Positions 46,190 to 54,798 of a stretch of DNA of 64,000 nucleotides are shown here, in pieces. The stretch covers positions 3,286,001-3,350,000 of the forward strand of contig NZ_VCIA01000001.1 in NCBI RefSeq assembly GCF_005887555.1, given 5' to 3'. The notes under the pieces are model-generated. The model was not told the origin of the DNA. It worked only from the letters and a program-made list of their open reading frames with translations, and did not search any database. Every line of letters starts with the position of its first letter. Position 1 is the first letter of the stretch. This DNA comes from Lentibacillus cibarius. Its GTDB lineage: Bacteria > Bacillota > Bacilli > Bacillales > Amphibacillaceae. A program made the translations under genes and the position numbers.

Positions 46190-47473
46190 TTGAACAACAG
46201 TGAAATACTAGTAAGTCTTGATATAGGTACATCAAAAATCAAAGTAATTATTGGCGAAGTTTTAAATGATAGCCTGAATATTATCGGGGTGGGTACAGCC
46301 CACTCAAACGGCATGAAGAAAGGTGCAATAGTGGACATTGATCAGACTGTCCAGTCCATTCGGAATGCAGTTGAGCAGGCTGAGCGTATGGTGGGCATGC
46401 AAATCGACAGTGTGGTTGTAGGAATTAATGGCAAACATATTCAATTGCAATCGTGCCATGGGGTTGTGGCAGTCCAAAGTGAGAATCGGGAAATTGATAA
46501 TGAGGATATCCAGCGTGTCATCGATGGTGCACAGGTGGTCTCGATTCCGCCGGAGCGTGAAATCATTGATGTCATCCCGAAGCAATTCATTGTCGATGGA
46601 TTGGATGAAATTAACGATCCGCGCGGGATGATTGGTGTACGACTGGAAATGGAAGGGACAATTATTACCTGTTCCAAAACCGTCTTACATAACATCCTGA
46701 AATGTGTGGAACGGGCTAATCTAAATGTATCGGACATATGTCTACAGCCACTTGCAGCAGGAACAGTAGCCTTATCGAAGGATGAGAAGAACCTTGGTGT
46801 TACGTTAATTGATATTGGCGGGGGTTCAACAACTGTATCTGTCTTTCAAAATGAGCATTTGGCAGCTACAAGTGTTGTACCGCTTGGTGGTGACAATATT
46901 ACGAAAGATTTGTCGATTGGGCTCCGAACGTCAACAGAAGAGGCTGAAGATATCAAGTTGAATTATGGTCATGCATTTTATGATGATGCCCAGGAAGACG
47001 AAACCTTCAAGGTGTCTATCATAGGCAGCAATCACTCGGAAGTGTATAATCAGCTGCAAATTGCTGATATGATAGAGGCGCGACTTGAAGAAATTTACGC
47101 GTACGCTGAGCGGGAGATTCGCCGGATGGGATTCCAGCAATTACCAGGCGGTTACGTTCTGACAGGTGGTACAATGAAAATGCCAGGTGTTTTAGAATTG
47201 GCACAGGATTTATTCCAGTCCAATGTCCGTATAGCGATTCCCGACTATATAGGGGTGCGTGAACCGCAATTCGCTGCCGGCGTTGGTATCTTGCAATTTG
47301 CTTACCATAATGCGAAAATACAAGGAAAAGAATTATTACCTTCCGTTGCAGTGAATCAGGGTGAGGCCAAGCCGAAACGCACGAATAAGCCGGCAGATGC
47401 GGATGAACCGGCTAAAACAAAGAAGAAAAAAGAATCCGGTATCGCAAATTTGTTTAAATACTTCTTCGATTAG
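46190..47473 (+). CDS. ftsA: Cell-division protein FtsA
   Basis: A 427-residue actin-like ATPase that tethers FtsZ to the membrane. It has LVSLDIGTSKIKVIIGE (phosphate 1), the SHS2/1C region, LIDIGGGSTTVSVF (phosphate 2) and YVLTGGTMKMPG (adenosine motif). The C-terminal amphipathic membrane-targeting helix is GIANLFKYFFD. The start is TTG at 46190 behind AGGAGGTG; the longer frame would add nine residues from 46163 over the ribosome site. Next gene is ftsZ, 110 bp on. Confidence 0.96.
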   Translation: MNNSEILVSLDIGTSKIKVIIGEVLNDSLNIIGVGTAHSNGMKKGAIVDIDQTVQSIRNAVEQAERMVGMQIDSVVVGINGKHIQLQSCHGVVAVQSENREIDNEDIQRVIDGAQVVSIPPEREIIDVIPKQFIVDGLDEINDPRGMIGVRLEMEGTIITCSKTVLHNILKCVERANLNVSDICLQPLAAGTVALSKDEKNLGVTLIDIGGGSTTVSVFQNEHLAATSVVPLGGDNITKDLSIGLRTSTEEAEDIKLNYGHAFYDDAQEDETFKVSIIGSNHSEVYNQLQIADMIEARLEEIYAYAEREIRRMGFQQLPGGYVLTGGTMKMPGVLELAQDLFQSNVRIAIPDYIGVREPQFAAGVGILQFAYHNAKIQGKELLPSVAVNQGEAKPKRTNKPADADEPAKTKKKKESGIANLFKYFFD

Positions 47474-47583
47474 ACAAAATGCCGATTTCCGGTGTACGAT
47501 CCGAGGTTTTAACTTAACCGGACGAACGAAATAGTATTAGTATTCGAATACGTTGTAATCAGCATATTAGGAGGAACGGATGT

Positions 47584-48741
47584 ATGTTAGAGTTTGATAC
47601 GAACATGGACCAGCTGGCAACAATAAAAGTAATTGGCGTTGGTGGCGGCGGAAGTAATGCTGTCAACCGCATGATTGAACATGGTGTGGAAGGCGTTGAA
47701 TTTATTGCTGTAAATACAGATTCACAGGCTCTTAATCTATCAAAAGCGGAAACAAAATTGCAAATTGGCGGAAAATTAACGCGCGGACTCGGTGCAGGTG
47801 CCAATCCGGAAGTAGGCCGAAAAGCCGCCGAAGAGAACAAGGAACAGATTGAGGAAGCCTTGCAGGGTGCCGACATGATTTTTGTCACTGCCGGTATGGG
47901 CGGGGGTACTGGAACAGGTGCTGCTCCGGTAATTGCCCAGACAGCAAAGGAACTTGGTGCACTAACTGTAGGTGTTGTAACTCGTCCGTTTACTTTTGAA
48001 GGAAAGCGGAGGTCCACACAGGCAGGAACAGGCATTGATGCATTGAAAACAAATGTTGATACGCTTATTGTCATTCCAAATGATCGGCTTCTGGAAATTG
48101 TTGATAAGAATACACCTATGTTGGAAGCGTTCCGTGAAGCCGACAATGTATTGCGCCAAGGTGTACAAGGCATTTCTGACTTGATTGCCAAGCCCGGCCT
48201 TATTAACGTGGATTTTGCTGACGTCAAGACGATTATGTTTGATAAAGGCTCCGCATTAATGGGGATTGGTATTGCAACTGGTGAAAACCGGGCATCAGAA
48301 GCAGCTAAAAAAGCGATTTCCTCCCCGTTACTGGAAACGTCAATCGATGGTGCCCATGGTGTCCTGATGAACATTACCGGCGGAACGAGTCTGAGCCTGT
48401 ATGAAGTACAAGAAGCCGCCGACCTTGTGACTTCGGCTGCCGATCAGGAAGTAAACGTCATCTTTGGATCCGTTATTAACGAAAGCTTAAAAGACGAACT
48501 TATCGTAACGGTTATTGCAACCGGATTTGACGAGTCAAAGCAGGAAGAAAGTCAGCCACGGCAGCGCCCGGCTATCAGCCATAATCAATCTGCCGCAACG
48601 AGAACATCGGAAGAGCCGGTACGTGAACAAGCACAAACACAAACACAACCAAATCGTCCGAGTTCGAATCCTAGTCAGAACTCACAGGAGGACGAATTGG
48701 ACATCCCTACATTTTTACGAAATCGCAACCGAAAACGATAA
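47584..48741 (+). CDS. ftsZ: Cell-division GTPase FtsZ
   Basis: A 385-residue tubulin homologue that forms the Z-ring. It shows the N-terminal [14 protein letters not shown], the GTP signature [11 protein letters not shown] (about residues 104-114), [11 protein letters not shown] with the T7-loop region, and a Gln-, Ser- and Arg-rich linker from about residue 320. The conserved C-terminal peptide [16 protein letters not shown] binds FtsA, SepF and ZapA. Start ATG behind TAGGAGGAA. A terminator follows. Confidence 0.98.
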   Translation: MLEFDTNMDQLATIKVIGVGGGGSNAVNRMIEHGVEGVEFIAVNTDSQALNLSKAETKLQIGGKLTRGLGAGANPEVGRKAAEENKEQIEEALQGADMIFVTAGMGGGTGTGAAPVIAQTAKELGALTVGVVTRPFTFEGKRRSTQAGTGIDALKTNVDTLIVIPNDRLLEIVDKNTPMLEAFREADNVLRQGVQGISDLIAKPGLINVDFADVKTIMFDKGSALMGIGIATGENRASEAAKKAISSPLLETSIDGAHGVLMNITGGTSLSLYEVQEAADLVTSAADQEVNVIFGSVINESLKDELIVTVIATGFDESKQEESQPRQRPAISHNQSAATRTSEEPVREQAQTQTQPNRPSSNPSQNSQEDELDIPTFLRNRNRKR

Positions 48742-48745
48742 AGAA

Positions 48746-48790
48746 ACGCATTCAGTGGAGGGACTTTGATCCTTTCACTGAATTTTTGTT
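48746..48790 (+). terminator. Terminator after ftsZ
   Basis: Stem ATTCAGTG / CACTGAAT with a loop of about 18 bases, followed by TTTTTG. Confidence 0.78.
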
Positions 48791-48884
48791 TGCTTAAATT
48801 TCTGGGGTATTTCAATTACCCTGGGAAACGATGGTGGTTTACTACAACAATTATTACTAGATTTTTCCTAAACTAACAATTGGT

Positions 48885-48964
48885 GGGAGAGCAGGCTAAA
48901 ACTGAGACGCCTCGTGCGCGTCGGCAGGCTAAGTTCGTCACGTCCTGTGCGTCAAAAGTCTCAC
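48885..48964 (+). other. GC-rich structured element before the accessory pair
   Basis: The word GCAGGCTAA occurs twice (about 48891 and 48925). Between them, GACGC-CTCGTGC-GCGTC folds as a hairpin, and the outer TGAGAC and GTCTCA can pair. The GC content is clearly above its neighbours. Confidence 0.55.
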
Positions 48965-48996
48965 TTGATGTAGTGTTTTATAAGGGGGAGAGTAGT

Positions 48997-49692
48997 GTGG
49001 TTGCGATTACGGCAAATATTCTGGGATGGTTGGGCGTAGCAATCATCTTTTATTTCACCTATAGGAAACAGAACAGAAAACCGGTGCTTTGGAAGGTTAT
49101 TCTAGTTTTCATCATTGGGATGGTTTCCTTCTCTTTCAATTGGAACTTCCGCGGTGTCAAGATTGGACTCCCTGTTTTACCGTTGGGTGTTTGGATACTC
49201 CTGCTTGTGTTTCGAGTTAAGGGATATTCATGGCAAACGTACCGTAGTTTTGCATGGTTGGGGTTCATTTCAATGTTCATCTTTGTTGTCACAACGCTTT
49301 TAACGATTCCAGCGCAACAGGCTCTATTTCCAAAGGATGAACTTTCTACATATATGACGAATGTGGAAAATGCCTCTATTATAAAAACACATCCTTCAGC
49401 AGAGGAGCACGTACTGGATAAAGAGGGATTGGCAAAGCAAATAGGGAATATGGAACCTAAACCGATTCATAGTGAACAGTGGTATGGTGATATAGTTAGG
49501 GACAATCGTTCAGTCTACAAGGAAGAGAAGTTCCCCTATCAGCTGACTGGTGTACTGCCAAAATGGGGGAGTGGTGCAATGGCGATTATTTATGTGGAGA
49601 AAGATGGTAAAGGTTTACTTGTCACTACCCCGAAGAGTCAATACTATTACCGTTCTGACGACTCCCTGTTTAAGGAGGGGACGTATCGATGA
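48997..49692 (+). CDS. Four-helix membrane protein with an outer domain, unknown
   Basis: A 231-residue protein that I do not recognise. Four membrane helices fill the first 105 residues (GWLGVAIIFYFTY, WKVILVFIIGMVSF, LPLGVWILLLVF, LGFISMFIFVVTTLL). A hydrophilic domain of about 125 residues follows, probably outside, with no cysteines and a KGLLVTTPKSQYYYRS end. The GTG at 48997 has GGGGGAG upstream; an ATG frame from 48880 would cross the structured element. Its stop overlaps the start of the next gene (ATGA), so the two are coupled. B. subtilis has no such pair between ftsZ and spoIIGA. Confidence 0.75.
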   Translation: MVAITANILGWLGVAIIFYFTYRKQNRKPVLWKVILVFIIGMVSFSFNWNFRGVKIGLPVLPLGVWILLLVFRVKGYSWQTYRSFAWLGFISMFIFVVTTLLTIPAQQALFPKDELSTYMTNVENASIIKTHPSAEEHVLDKEGLAKQIGNMEPKPIHSEQWYGDIVRDNRSVYKEEKFPYQLTGVLPKWGSGAMAIIYVEKDGKGLLVTTPKSQYYYRSDDSLFKEGTYR

Positions 49693-50438
49693 TGAAAAAA
49701 AGAACAGCGCTCATCACCATTGGTATAATGGTTCTGTTGTTATTGTCTCTATTCTTCATTTATCGATTTTATTTTGCCAAACCAAGTGCGTTTCCGCCTG
49801 ACGAGCAATTGGCAGAGCAAATGAACAACGTCTTTCCAAAGGCAAATGTTGAAACCATCCAGGATACGATTAAACTTGATACAGAACATGTCTTTGTCCC
49901 TTTTCAATCCAGTGATAACCATTATGGCGCGAGTTATTGGATATGGGAAAGGAACGAATGGAAACCGGCGAAAATTGATACGTTGGGAAAACCGATGATT
50001 TGGAATATCGATAGCGAGAATCCTTCAGCGTCTCACATCGTGTGGAACCTTCATCCCAGTGACGGAATTAGCAAGGCAGATTTTTATTTGATACGGAAGC
50101 GGAGTTATTTTATTTCACGTGGTGAACATACCTATATTCCACGCATTCAAATGAAAGAGAGTGTGAATTTTGGGGAGGAGTCCTATGGTGTCTTAGCGCT
50201 TCCCGATGATTGGCGTTCGTTTATGACAGAAACGACTGAAATGGCCTCTGAACAAAAACTAAACACGGCGTTTACCAATATTTTGACAGACAAGAATATA
50301 TTCATAGGATGGATGCCATTAAATGATCATCATAAAGTAACCTATCCCGAGCACTCAGTTAATGGAAATTCATTTAATCATTCCTATATCGATATTGGTT
50401 TTGTAGGAATGGTAGATAAAGATGAACTGGAGAAGTAA
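49689..50438 (+). CDS. Membrane-anchored extracytoplasmic protein, unknown
   Basis: A 249-residue protein that starts with a signal anchor (residues about 5-27: ALITIGIMVLLLLSLFFIY). The rest is a hydrophilic domain rich in Trp and His (SSDNHYGASYWIWERNEW, IVWNLHPSDG, FIGWMPLNDHH), probably on the outer face of the membrane. I recognise no family. AAGGAGGGG lies before the ATG, which overlaps the stop of the preceding membrane gene; the two very likely act together. Confidence 0.75.
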   Translation: MMKKRTALITIGIMVLLLLSLFFIYRFYFAKPSAFPPDEQLAEQMNNVFPKANVETIQDTIKLDTEHVFVPFQSSDNHYGASYWIWERNEWKPAKIDTLGKPMIWNIDSENPSASHIVWNLHPSDGISKADFYLIRKRSYFISRGEHTYIPRIQMKESVNFGEESYGVLALPDDWRSFMTETTEMASEQKLNTAFTNILTDKNIFIGWMPLNDHHKVTYPEHSVNGNSFNHSYIDIGFVGMVDKDELEK

Positions 50439-50752
50439 TTACTTTTTAACTTAAGGGGGGAGGGAGACCTATTTATCGCGCGTATAACCGGCGAATGCAG
50501 GCCTCCCTCGCTTTAAGCCTAAGTTGAATAAGTAAGGGCACTCCTCGGCTAATCATAACGCAAACTATCCTTAAGAAAACAACTGGCTCTGCGTGCGATG
50601 TGTCGCTGTCATAACCTTCTTTAATCTGTCACCGAAGCCCCTCACTGATTGAAGCCCACTTTATTTTTGCGAGCATCATGGCCGCTGCAGAAAATATCTC
50701 CGACAAAGTCCCTGATAAGCAGATAAAATTAGCCCCTCTTATCCTACATAAA
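50439..50752. other. Spacer with a decayed or repeat-like element
   Basis: About 310 bp with no intact gene. On the minus strand a short frame ending at TGA (50629-50631) reads SEIFSAAAMMLAKIKWAS followed by ISEGLR, which looks protein-like but has no start or ribosome site. At the left end GGAGGGAGACC and GGCCTCCCTCGC-type sequence could pair. It may be a mobile-gene remnant or an intergenic repeat. Confidence 0.5.
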
Positions 50753-50785
50753 TTGACAGACTTTGCTGTCCAATCCCGATATACT
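50753..50785 (+). promoter_or_regulatory. Spo0A-type promoter of spoIIGA-sigE
   Basis: A perfect -35 TTGACA (50753-50758) and a -10 TATACT (50780-50785) are 21 bp apart instead of 17. This mirrors the B. subtilis spoIIG promoter, which has a long spacer and needs Spo0A~P. Near matches to the 0A box TGTCGAA are TGTCCAA (50767-50773) and, inverted, TCCGACA just upstream. Confidence 0.7.
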
Positions 50786-50825
50786 TTTCTGTAAAGGATT
50801 TTAGTTACAGGAAAGGAAGAACAAT

Positions 50826-51746
50826 GTGACCATTTATCTTGATGCTGTCTGGCTTTTAAATTTCCTTTTAGATTTAATGCTTTTAATGCTTACACAGGCA
50901 CTTGCAAAAGACAGCACAAGACGCTTGAGAATTATTTTTGGTGCGTTTATTGCTTCATTGCTTGTCCCGCTGTCCATTTATTATCCTGATACCGTTTTTA
51001 CCAGCTTATTAGGGAAGCTGCTATTTTCAGTCATCATTATCTTATGCGCGTTCCGATTTTTTTCAATCTATCGGATGTTTAAATTGCTTCTCCTGTTTTA
51101 TTTTGTAACTTTTGCCATAGGAGGAGGATTGATAGCGACACAATTTGTTTTGCAAAACCCGGTTAGTCTATCTGAAAATGGCGTACTTACGTTTAACAGT
51201 GGATATGGGGATCCAGTGAGCTGGTTGTTTATTGTCATTGGTTTTCCGCTCGTCTGGTATTTCACAAAGAACCGTATGGACAAGCATGCATCGGAAAAAA
51301 TCCGTTATGATCAGCTGTATTCGGTCACCATTCAAATTGCAAATAGTAAATATGCAACGAAGGCGTATATTGATAGTGGCAACCAGCTGGTAGACCCATT
51401 AACAAAGAAGCCAGTTATTATTTGTGATGAACATTTTTTAAAACAATGGTTTACTGAAAATGAGTGGAACTTGCTGAAGGCGGCCCATGCTGATCTGGAT
51501 TTCGAAAAACTTCCGGCTAGTTGGGAAAGCCGCATCCAGATTGTTCCTTTTCAAGGTGTTGAAGGTAATCGTACATTTATGATGGCAATTAAACCGGACA
51601 ATCTTACTGTTGTTTATAATGATGCAGAAATCGTCACCCAAAAAGTGTTAATAGGTATTCAATTTGCAGAACTAACAAAAGACCAAACGTATCACTGTCT
51701 GCTGCATCCGCAAATAATCAAAATGGCAGCGGCTGCGTCTGCTTGA
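50826..51746 (+). CDS. spoIIGA: SpoIIGA, pro-sigma-E processing protease
   Basis: A 306-residue membrane aspartic protease. The N-terminal half has five membrane helices; the C-terminal half is a cytoplasmic pepsin-like half domain with the catalytic Asp183 in YIDSGNQLVDP. It dimerises and, on a signal from forespore SpoIIR, cuts pro-sigma-E. The start is a GTG behind AAAGGAAGA; VTIYLDAVWLLNF is the typical beginning. First gene of the spoIIG operon. Confidence 0.95.
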   Translation: MTIYLDAVWLLNFLLDLMLLMLTQALAKDSTRRLRIIFGAFIASLLVPLSIYYPDTVFTSLLGKLLFSVIIILCAFRFFSIYRMFKLLLLFYFVTFAIGGGLIATQFVLQNPVSLSENGVLTFNSGYGDPVSWLFIVIGFPLVWYFTKNRMDKHASEKIRYDQLYSVTIQIANSKYATKAYIDSGNQLVDPLTKKPVIICDEHFLKQWFTENEWNLLKAAHADLDFEKLPASWESRIQIVPFQGVEGNRTFMMAIKPDNLTVVYNDAEIVTQKVLIGIQFAELTKDQTYHCLLHPQIIKMAAAASA

Positions 51747-51823
51747 TTGAGATTACTGTATGACAGGAAACGATGGCTTATACTGCCATTGCTTGTAAAA
51801 ATAGTGAAAGGGAGCGACTTAAT

Positions 51824-52543
51824 TTGAAATTACTAAGACTTCGACTGCGTTTATGGTGGTATAAATTATTATTCAAACTGGGTCTCAAAACAGATGAAAT
51901 TTATTACATAGGTGGAAGTGAAGCACTCCCGCCACCATTGTCAAAAGAAGAGGAGCAGCGGTTGCTGGAATTGCTTTCTAAAGGGGACAAATCGGCCAGA
52001 GCTATGCTTATCGAACGAAATCTGCGCTTGGTCGTTTATATTGCACGGAAGTTTGAAAATACCGGCATAAATATTGAAGACCTTATCAGCATTGGTACTA
52101 TCGGACTAATCAAGGCTGTGAATACGTTTAATCCTGAAAAGAAAATTAAACTTGCAACCTATGCATCAAGATGTATTGAAAATGAAATACTAATGTACTT
52201 ACGAAGAAACAATAAGTTAAAATCAGAAATATCTTTTGATGAGCCACTAAATATTGATCTGGATGGAAATGAATTACTTCTATCCGACGTAATGGGGACC
52301 GAAGAAGATGTGACAACGAGAGATATGGAAACAAAGGTTGATAAACATCTCCTAAAAGACGCGCTTTCTCAGTTGAATCCGCGGGAAAAGCAAATTATGG
52401 AATTGCGATTTGGTCTGGCCGGTGAGGAAGAAAAGACACAAAAAGATGTAGCCGATATGCTAGGTATCTCCCAATCATACATTTCCCGACTAGAGAAGAA
52501 AATCATCCGCCGGCTGCAAAAAGAATTTAATAAAATGGTCTGA
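51824..52543 (+). CDS. sigE: RNA polymerase sigma-E (pro-protein)
   Basis: A 239-residue sigma-70 family factor, the exact length of B. subtilis pro-sigma-E. The pro-sequence of about 27 residues ([20 protein letters not shown]) is amphipathic and membrane-binding, and cleavage is expected near [10 protein letters not shown]. Region 2 includes [26 protein letters not shown] and the -10 helix; region 4 ends with [22 protein letters not shown]. The start is TTG at 51824 behind AAAGGGAG; a longer frame from 51773 is not favoured. It directs early mother-cell genes. Confidence 0.96.
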   Translation: MKLLRLRLRLWWYKLLFKLGLKTDEIYYIGGSEALPPPLSKEEEQRLLELLSKGDKSARAMLIERNLRLVVYIARKFENTGINIEDLISIGTIGLIKAVNTFNPEKKIKLATYASRCIENEILMYLRRNNKLKSEISFDEPLNIDLDGNELLLSDVMGTEEDVTTRDMETKVDKHLLKDALSQLNPREKQIMELRFGLAGEEEKTQKDVADMLGISQSYISRLEKKIIRRLQKEFNKMV

Positions 52544-52599
52544 CGTACGCTCGCGTGAAGTCAAGCCGGTTCCAGACAAGCTGTAACCGAGAAGTGCCT

Positions 52600-52629
52600 G
52601 CATAAAAACCCTCCTATGGGGAGATACTG
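52600..52629 (+). promoter_or_regulatory. Possible sigma-F promoter of sigG
   Basis: GCATA (52600-52604), 15 bp, then GGAGATACTG (52620-52629) fits the sigma-F pattern GYATA-N15-GGnnAnAnT. The start point would be near 52636. Confidence 0.55.
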
Positions 52630-52659
52630 TCCATGAACAGCATCTCCAACCGGGAGGGT
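52608..52659 (+). promoter_or_regulatory. Hairpin that sequesters the sigG ribosome binding site
   Basis: Three stacked helices: ACCCTCC (52608-52614) with GGAGGGT (52653-52659), GGAGAT (52620-52625) with ATCTCC (52642-52647), and CTGT with ACAG. The GGAGGGT arm is the ribosome site of sigG. Confidence 0.75.
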
Positions 52660-52664
52660 AGAAT

Positions 52665-53444
52665 ATGACAAAACATAAAGTTGAGATTTGCGGAGTTGAT
52701 ACGTCAACTTTACCAGTACTAAAAAACGATGAAATGCGAGCATTATTTAAACGAATGCATGAAGGTGATTTACAAGCACGCGAAGAACTGGTTAATGGCA
52801 ATTTGCGGCTTGTATTGAGTGTTATTCAGCGATTTAATAACCGTGGTGAATACGGTGATGATTTATTTCAAATAGGCTGTATTGGACTTTTGAAATCAAT
52901 CGATAATTTTGATTTAGGACATAATGTACGGTTTTCCACGTATGCTGTTCCAATGATTATAGGCGAGATTAGACGATATTTACGTGACAATAATCCAATC
53001 AGAGTGTCACGGTCATTACGAGATACTGCCTATAAAGCACTTCAGGTTCGAGAACAACTAATTAATGAGACTTCAAAAGAACCGACAGCAATGGAGATTG
53101 CCGAAAAAATGGGTGTACCACACTCGGATATTGTATTTGCGCTTGACGCTATACAGGATCCAGTATCCTTATTTGAACCAATTTATAATGATGGCGGAGA
53201 TCCGATTTATGTCATGGACCAGTTGAGTGATGAAAAAGAAACGGATTCTTCGTGGGCTGACAAGCTGTCACTTAAAGAAGGAATGTATCAATTAGAAGAA
53301 CGGGAAAAATCTATATTAAATAAACGCTTCTTTCAAGGCATGACCCAAATGGAAGTGGCAGATGAAATTGGCATATCTCAGGCACAAGTCTCCCGTCTTG
53401 AAAAAGCGGCAATTCATCAGATGAATAAAGAAATGTTTGAATAA
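52665..53444 (+). CDS. sigG: RNA polymerase sigma-G
   Basis: A 259-residue forespore sigma factor for late genes. It begins KHKVEICGVDTSTLPVLKN, the sigma-G-specific head containing the residues that contact anti-sigma factors. It has region 2 (LVLSVIQRFNNRGEYGDDLFQIG, RFSTYAVPMIIGEIRRYLRD), region 3 and region 4 (TQMEVADEIGISQAQVSRLEK). GGGAGGG precedes the ATG but is buried in a hairpin. It follows sigE after 121 bp, as in all spore formers. Confidence 0.97.
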   Translation: MTKHKVEICGVDTSTLPVLKNDEMRALFKRMHEGDLQAREELVNGNLRLVLSVIQRFNNRGEYGDDLFQIGCIGLLKSIDNFDLGHNVRFSTYAVPMIIGEIRRYLRDNNPIRVSRSLRDTAYKALQVREQLINETSKEPTAMEIAEKMGVPHSDIVFALDAIQDPVSLFEPIYNDGGDPIYVMDQLSDEKETDSSWADKLSLKEGMYQLEEREKSILNKRFFQGMTQMEVADEIGISQAQVSRLEKAAIHQMNKEMFE

Positions 53445-53495
53445 ATATTGTGCTTGCCGCACTTATTGACCAAAATAAAATAACTAACAGTACAA

Positions 53496-53531
53496 TCGGC
53501 GCCAGCTATTAAACGGCGCCGATTTTTATAT
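53496..53531 (+). terminator. Terminator after sigG
   Basis: Perfect stem AATCGGCGCC / GGCGCCGATT around AGCTATTAAAC, then TTT. Confidence 0.9.
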
Positions 53532-53599
53532 GGTGTTATGCTGTAATAATATTTTCGGCCTTATCCTGCATATGATGGGAATAAGGCAGGTGAGTTCAA

Positions 53600-53872
53600 G
53601 TGATAACATTATCGGAGTTGCAAATAAAAGAAGTTATCGTTCGGGATGATGGCAGACGGCTAGGACATATTGCCGATTTGGAAATAGACGGTGATAGTGG
53701 AAGGATTAAGGCGATTGTTATTTATGTTAAAGATAAAAAGGCAGGCTTTTTCGGTAAAACAGACGAATTGATTATCCCATGGAATCATATAGAAGTAATC
53801 GGATCAGATATCATTTTGGTGCGTGATGTAAAAACACCTTCTCTTTACCCGGAGCAGCATATCCATTATTGA
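53600..53872 (+). CDS. ylmC: YlmC/YmxH family sporulation protein (PRC barrel)
   Basis: A 90-residue PRC-barrel protein with the pattern LQIKEVIVRDDGRRLGHIADLEID ... LIIPWNHIEVIGSDIILV of the YlmC/YmxH family, often annotated as sporulation protein. Its role is unknown. The start is a GTG with GCAGGTGAG upstream. ylmA, which lies between sigG and ylmC in B. subtilis, is missing. Confidence 0.88.
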   Translation: MITLSELQIKEVIVRDDGRRLGHIADLEIDGDSGRIKAIVIYVKDKKAGFFGKTDELIIPWNHIEVIGSDIILVRDVKTPSLYPEQHIHY

Positions 53873-53961
53873 CATTGATAGAAGTATCAGCAGACAGGAT
53901 TGACTGCCTGTAACGTTCAAGTGTGGTAGAATGAAGGAAGAAAAGAGCAGGAGGTACCTTT

Positions 53962-54771
53962 ATGACTGAACCATTCCAGCCACTGACTGAATCCATATTG
54001 ACATTAAACAAATGGCAGGCAATGAGCCCGGGATTAAAAGCTGGTTTTACAACGAGAAAGGAAGGTGTTAGTGCTGATCCTTTTCATTCGCTAAACCTCG
54101 GTCTCCATGTATCCGATAGTAAAAGAGATGTGCTCACCAATAGAAAAAAGCTTGGTGAATCAATCGGTTTTCCGTTATCAACATGGGTATCGGGAGAACA
54201 GACACACAGTACAAATGTGCATACGGTAACCATTGAGGATAAAGGAAAGGGGGCAACAGCCTATGAACATTCACTAGCATGTACTGATGGACTGATTACA
54301 AATGTTAACGGTTTATTGTGTACCGCTTTTTTTGCAGACTGTGTCCCTATCTTTTTCCTTGACCCCGTATCTAGATATATCGGCATCGCGCATGCGGGCT
54401 GGAAAGGTACCGTTAACGGCATAGGTGAAAACATGATTGAAGCGTTTAAGGTTGTGGGTACAAACACTGAAAATTTATATGTGACGATAGGACCTAGTAT
54501 TTCCGGTGAGTTTTACGAGGTTGATGAACATGTAATCCGGTATATTCCACGTGATTTTCACAAAAAAGTCGTTACTCCCAAAGCCAATGGCCGTTTTTTA
54601 CTCGATTTAAAACAATTAAATTCAGAAATCCTTTTACATCATGGTGTCTTACGTCGTAATATAGATATGACAGATTATTGCACATTCCGTGATGAGTCAC
54701 TATTTTTCTCGCATCGCCGAGATAATGGCAAAACGGGGAGGATGTTAGGTTATATTGGATTTGAAAATTGA
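53962..54771 (+). CDS. ylmD: YlmD/PgeF, laccase-domain (DUF152) enzyme
   Basis: A 269-residue enzyme of the YfiH/PgeF family. The metal site is formed by the His in SGEQTHSTNVHTV, the Cys of CTAFFADCVPIFFLDP and the His of IGIAHAGWKGTVNGI. Family members act as purine nucleoside phosphorylase/adenosine deaminase or as a peptidoglycan-precursor editing factor. The setting among sepF and division genes suits the second but does not prove it. The ATG has GCAGGAGGT upstream. Confidence 0.92.
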   Translation: MTEPFQPLTESILTLNKWQAMSPGLKAGFTTRKEGVSADPFHSLNLGLHVSDSKRDVLTNRKKLGESIGFPLSTWVSGEQTHSTNVHTVTIEDKGKGATAYEHSLACTDGLITNVNGLLCTAFFADCVPIFFLDPVSRYIGIAHAGWKGTVNGIGENMIEAFKVVGTNTENLYVTIGPSISGEFYEVDEHVIRYIPRDFHKKVVTPKANGRFLLDLKQLNSEILLHHGVLRRNIDMTDYCTFRDESLFFSHRRDNGKTGRMLGYIGFEN

Positions 54772-54798
54772 TTATCAAGGGGAGGGCAATGGGTTAAA

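Noticed and set aside
47559..48374. Long minus-strand frame (271 residues) opposite ftsZ
   Set aside because: Shadow of ftsZ codon usage; no ribosome site and no family resemblance.
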